A DNA stretch of 54,871 nt from Bacillota bacterium (GTDB lineage: Bacteria > Bacillota > Dehalobacteriia > UBA4068 > UBA4997), in NCBI GenBank assembly GCA_021771915.1, contig JAETNY010000014.1:1-54871 (forward strand), in the 5' to 3' direction. Numbering within the stretch: position 1 is the stretch's first letter; each line of letters opens with the position of its first letter. The notes beneath the pieces were generated by a model, which worked only from the letters and a program-made list of their open reading frames with translations, did no database searches and was not told where the DNA came from. Positions 52,817 to 54,871 of this stretch are shown in pieces. The position numbers were made by a program, and so were the translations under genes.

Positions 52817-52858
52817 TTGATTTAAACAGTCAAAAGTTCTATAATATTAGGTAATATT
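52817..52858 (+). promoter_or_regulatory. Promoter and operator of the HTH-sigma operon
   Basis: TTGATT (52817-52822), 17 bases, TATAAT (52840-52845). AATATT-AGGT-AATATT (52843-52858) overlaps the -10 and could be the operator of the HTH protein. Confidence 0.55.
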
Positions 52859-52876
52859 CGCCAAGGAGCAACAGCT

Positions 52877-53698
52877 ATGAATGAAACATATTTACCCGGC
52901 ACAATCCGGGAGCGACTGCAAGATTTAATGAAAGAACGCAAAATCTCCCAAACCGAATTAGCCGCCAAAATCGGCTGTACCGACAGCACTTTAAGCCGTT
53001 TTCTCACTGCCAAAACCGATAAATTAAGCGATGAAAACATTATCCGCATTGCCAGAGACTTTAATGTTTCCACCGACTTTTTGTTGGGCGTAACCAACAC
53101 CCCCGACCGCAAAAATTATGAGATTGCCGAGCTTGGACTTTCCGTACAAGCCACTCGCAATCTTTACACTGGCAAGGTAAATGCCAAAGTTGTCAACCGT
53201 CTGCTGGAAAGCCCTCGCTTTGCCGAGGTAACACAACTATTAGAGCAATATTTCAGCGATACTCTGGCCGCCGGTTTTGCTGCCCAAAATCAAATGTACA
53301 ACACGCTGATAAATTTGCTGCGCAATTCTTTCCCAGACAAAGCAGCCAACCAAACCGCCAAAGATATAAATCGCTTAAAAACGCCCGTCTATCAGGCAGA
53401 TTTAACCACCATTCAAAATCAATTTATGGCAGCAGTTAATGATATTAAAAAGGATATTGGCAATGAGCTGGCCGCTTCACAAATATTAACCCACAACACC
53501 GTCAAGCAGATGTTCAGCGAACTTACCAAAGGTCAGGATATTCACAAAGCGCACATAACCCCGGAGCAAATTGCCAATGCCATAACCGGCAGCGTGGCAG
53601 GAATGGAAGGCGCAAGTCAGGAAGATCTCAATAAGTTTGGGCAGGCTATAACAGAGTTTTTGCAATCTACAATAAAGCAGGCAAACGAGAAAAAATGA
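52877..53698 (+). CDS. HTH (XRE-type) regulator with long C-terminal domain
   Basis: A 273-residue protein. Residues 9-67 form an XRE helix-turn-helix: IRERLQDLMKERKISQTELA, AAKIGCTDSTLSRFL, then VSTDFLLGVTN. The remaining 200 residues are helical and not recognised; VNRLLESPRFAEVTQLLEQY is a typical part. It overlaps the sigma gene by four bases (ATGA), so the two act together. Likely repressor of the element's genes and of its own promoter. Confidence 0.85.
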   Translation: MNETYLPGTIRERLQDLMKERKISQTELAAKIGCTDSTLSRFLTAKTDKLSDENIIRIARDFNVSTDFLLGVTNTPDRKNYEIAELGLSVQATRNLYTGKVNAKVVNRLLESPRFAEVTQLLEQYFSDTLAAGFAAQNQMYNTLINLLRNSFPDKAANQTAKDINRLKTPVYQADLTTIQNQFMAAVNDIKKDIGNELAASQILTHNTVKQMFSELTKGQDIHKAHITPEQIANAITGSVAGMEGASQEDLNKFGQAITEFLQSTIKQANEKK

Positions 53699-54327
53699 GG
53701 AACCTAAGCAATGAGCAGCTTTGCCAATTAGCCCGACAAGGCAATAATAAGGCCAAAGAAAAACTGCTGCAAAACAACATGAGGTTTATCCACAAACAAG
53801 CCAGCGAGTTGTTGCAAAATAACAATCCCAACATTGAAATTGATGACTTGATTCAAGAGGGTTGCTTGGGTTTGCTTAACGCTATTGCCGGTTTTGAAAC
53901 TAATAGAAACATAAGATTCTTAACCTATGCCGCACCTGCTATCCGCAATGCTATGCTGGATTTTTTGCGCAATGCTGCCAACCATTTTGAAAGCAAACTA
54001 ACATATGACTTTGGAGTGCAAATAATCTGTTTAGATGATGTGCTGACAGAAGATGAACGCCAACAGAAAATTGAAATTATCGCCAACCCTGCGACACAAT
54101 CGCCAGAACAGATTTATATTGAAAAGGAAACATTACTGGAGCTTTATGCCGCTATTAAAAAATTAACAGCCAGAGAGCAAACCTATCTGCTTTACCGCTA
54201 TGGTTTTATTGATGATACGGAACATAACCTGACCGAAACTGCCTGGCATTTTCATTTAAGCCTGAGCAGAACAAAAGCCACAGAAAGCCAAACATTGGAC
54301 AATCTGTGGCTGGAGCTGCCTTGGTGA
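53695..54327 (+). CDS. Element-encoded sigma-70 family factor
   Basis: A 210-residue sigma factor. Region 2: DDLIQEGCLGLLNAIAGFET, RFLTYAAPAIRNAMLDFLR. Region 4: IKKLTAREQTYLLYRYGFID, then LTETAWHFHLSLSRTKATES with a helix-turn-helix. It is cotranslated with the HTH regulator. Sigma factors of this size are known in mobilizable and conjugative elements of Clostridia, where they activate element promoters. Confidence 0.88.
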   Translation: MRNLSNEQLCQLARQGNNKAKEKLLQNNMRFIHKQASELLQNNNPNIEIDDLIQEGCLGLLNAIAGFETNRNIRFLTYAAPAIRNAMLDFLRNAANHFESKLTYDFGVQIICLDDVLTEDERQQKIEIIANPATQSPEQIYIEKETLLELYAAIKKLTAREQTYLLYRYGFIDDTEHNLTETAWHFHLSLSRTKATESQTLDNLWLELPW

Positions 54328-54351
54328 TTTTAAGGGCAACAAACTTTTCCA

Positions 54352-54422
54352 TATACCTATAGGTATAACACACTAGACTTTCTGCGAAAGTCGTGTGCCC
54401 AAGGGAGCATATCTCCCTTGGG
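54352..54422. other. Three adjacent palindromes beyond the sigma gene
   Basis: A perfect 16-bp palindrome TATACCTATAGGTATA (54352-54367), then CACAC-TA-GACTTTC/GAAAGTC-GTGTG (54369-54397, two-base bulge) and CCCAAGGGAG/CTCCCTTGGG (54398-54422). None has a T-tract, so they are not ordinary terminators. They coincide with a sharp drop in GC content and may mark a junction. Confidence 0.5.
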
Positions 54423-54478
54423 GAATCCTCTTATTTGGATACCCAGAATTTCTATTTATAACATTTCTTGTTGTAATA

Positions 54479-54871
54479 TTAATTCAATTTATCATAACTA
54501 TAATCAATAGATAGAAGTTCATTTGTAGGTGTAAGAGATTTACCACTTTGAGTAACTCGCCCTTGCTCTGAAAAAAGGTATATATTTTTCTTGGCTCTGG
54601 AACAAACCACATATAAAAGTTTTTTTGTTTCATTTTCTACATAATACACTGATTTATTATAAACAATATCCCAATGCGGAATATAACCCTTTAGCAAACC
54701 AAATGCAATAACAGTATTATATTCTTCACCTTTTATTCCATAAAATGTATTAATAGCAATACCTTCATTTTCTCTAAAACACCGTTTAAAATATTCAACA
54801 TCAGTAGATAAACTATATTCTTTTATTCTATAATTAATTTTACAAAAAAAATCATTATATGACTTATATAA
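54479..54871 (-). CDS. UvrD/Rep-type superfamily 1 helicase, C-terminal part
   Basis: The frame is open to the right edge and gives 130 residues of the C-terminus. Motif V-like AINTFYGIKGEEYNTVIAFG and motif VI TKKLLYVVCSRAKKNIYLFS identify a UvrD-like helicase; the motif VI arginine (SRAKK) is present. The context FGLLKGYIPHWDIVYN and the C-terminal GKSLTPTNELLSID resemble helicases paired with OLD-type nucleases in defence loci. GC content is far below that of the element. The N-terminal part, including Walker A, is outside the window. Confidence 0.75.
   Translation of the reverse strand, partial: LYKSYNDFFCKINYRIKEYSLSTDVEYFKRCFRENEGIAINTFYGIKGEEYNTVIAFGLLKGYIPHWDIVYNKSVYYVENETKKLLYVVCSRAKKNIYLFSEQGRVTQSGKSLTPTNELLSIDYSYDKLN

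Larger units (their letters stand above)
47228..54871. mobile_element. Mobilizable transposon of the Tn4451 type (right end not seen)
   Basis: The genes in order are a small TnpW-like frame, a large serine recombinase, a small NPNT protein, a MobV relaxase with a candidate oriT, D5 primase/helicase, CHC2 primase, HTH regulator and sigma factor. This set (TnpX-type recombinase plus TnpZ-type Mob) is that of Tn4451-like elements. The left end must lie between the polysaccharide promoter (47227) and the terminator at 47263; I cannot see terminal repeats. The right end is beyond or near 54.4 kb; the AT-rich helicase gene may be cargo or foreign. No transfer (type IV secretion) genes are visible, so it would rely on a helper. 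Confidence 0.8.

Noticed and set aside
47228-54871. A conjugative element with its own transfer genes
   Set aside because: Only a relaxase is present; no VirB4, coupling protein or pilus-type gene is visible in the window.

Overview
The window looks like a chromosomal segment of an endospore-forming member of the Bacillota (Clostridia or a relative, probably from an anaerobic gut-type habitat). Evidence: a yabP-yabQ-divIC-yabR(S1)-ppx/gppA sporulation and division cluster, a PdaA-like spore-cortex deacetylase, a large SRP RNA with an Alu-like 5' domain, ferredoxin-linked glutamate synthase, strong AGGAGG ribosome sites and TTGACA/TATAAT promoters. No rRNA or CRISPR array was seen; one tRNA is present (Ala, anticodon GGC).

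Region 1 (1 to about 15.6 kb) is an accessory, possibly acquired, transport and resistance block. It holds a pair of ABC half-exporters with a divergent-looking TetR operator, the TetR gene, a MATE efflux gene fused to a cytidylate-kinase-like domain but broken by an internal deletion, and a large envelope module. The module is a response regulator and histidine kinase, then a separate operon for one lipoprotein of unknown fold, two tandemly duplicated propeller-like secreted proteins, an ABC ATPase and two ABC-2 permeases, the last fused to a lipoprotein-like domain. Two promoters in this module share the same spacing of tandem GTCAAAA boxes ahead of the -10, which suggests that the response regulator controls both operons.

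Region 2 (about 15.7 to 47.2 kb) is backbone: tRNA-Ala, a PIN-like protein, a methyltransferase, an ECF sigma/anti-sigma/lipoprotein set, and a seven-gene nitrogen assimilation operon. In that operon glutamate synthase is split into separate amidotransferase, FMN/Fe-S and GXGXG subunits, joined by a polyferredoxin and a flavoprotein reductase, with glutamine synthetase and an ANTAR antiterminator at the end. Then come typA, a DMT transporter, SRP RNA, pdxS-pdxT (PLP synthase), a Met-rich lipoprotein, an aspartate-type aminotransferase, pdaA-like, a D-2-hydroxyacid dehydrogenase, a CDF metal transporter, ppx/gppA, the sporulation cluster, a uridine-kinase-like fusion and a three-gene exopolysaccharide operon.

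Region 3 (about 47.2 kb to the end) is a mobilizable transposon of the Tn4451 type: a large serine recombinase, two small transposon proteins, a MobV relaxase with a candidate oriT, a CHC2 primase and a D5-type primase/helicase, a helix-turn-helix regulator and an element-encoded sigma factor. Beyond structured DNA at 54.35-54.42 kb, base composition drops to strongly AT-rich and a UvrD-type helicase (3' part only) runs off the edge; it may be cargo with a defence role.
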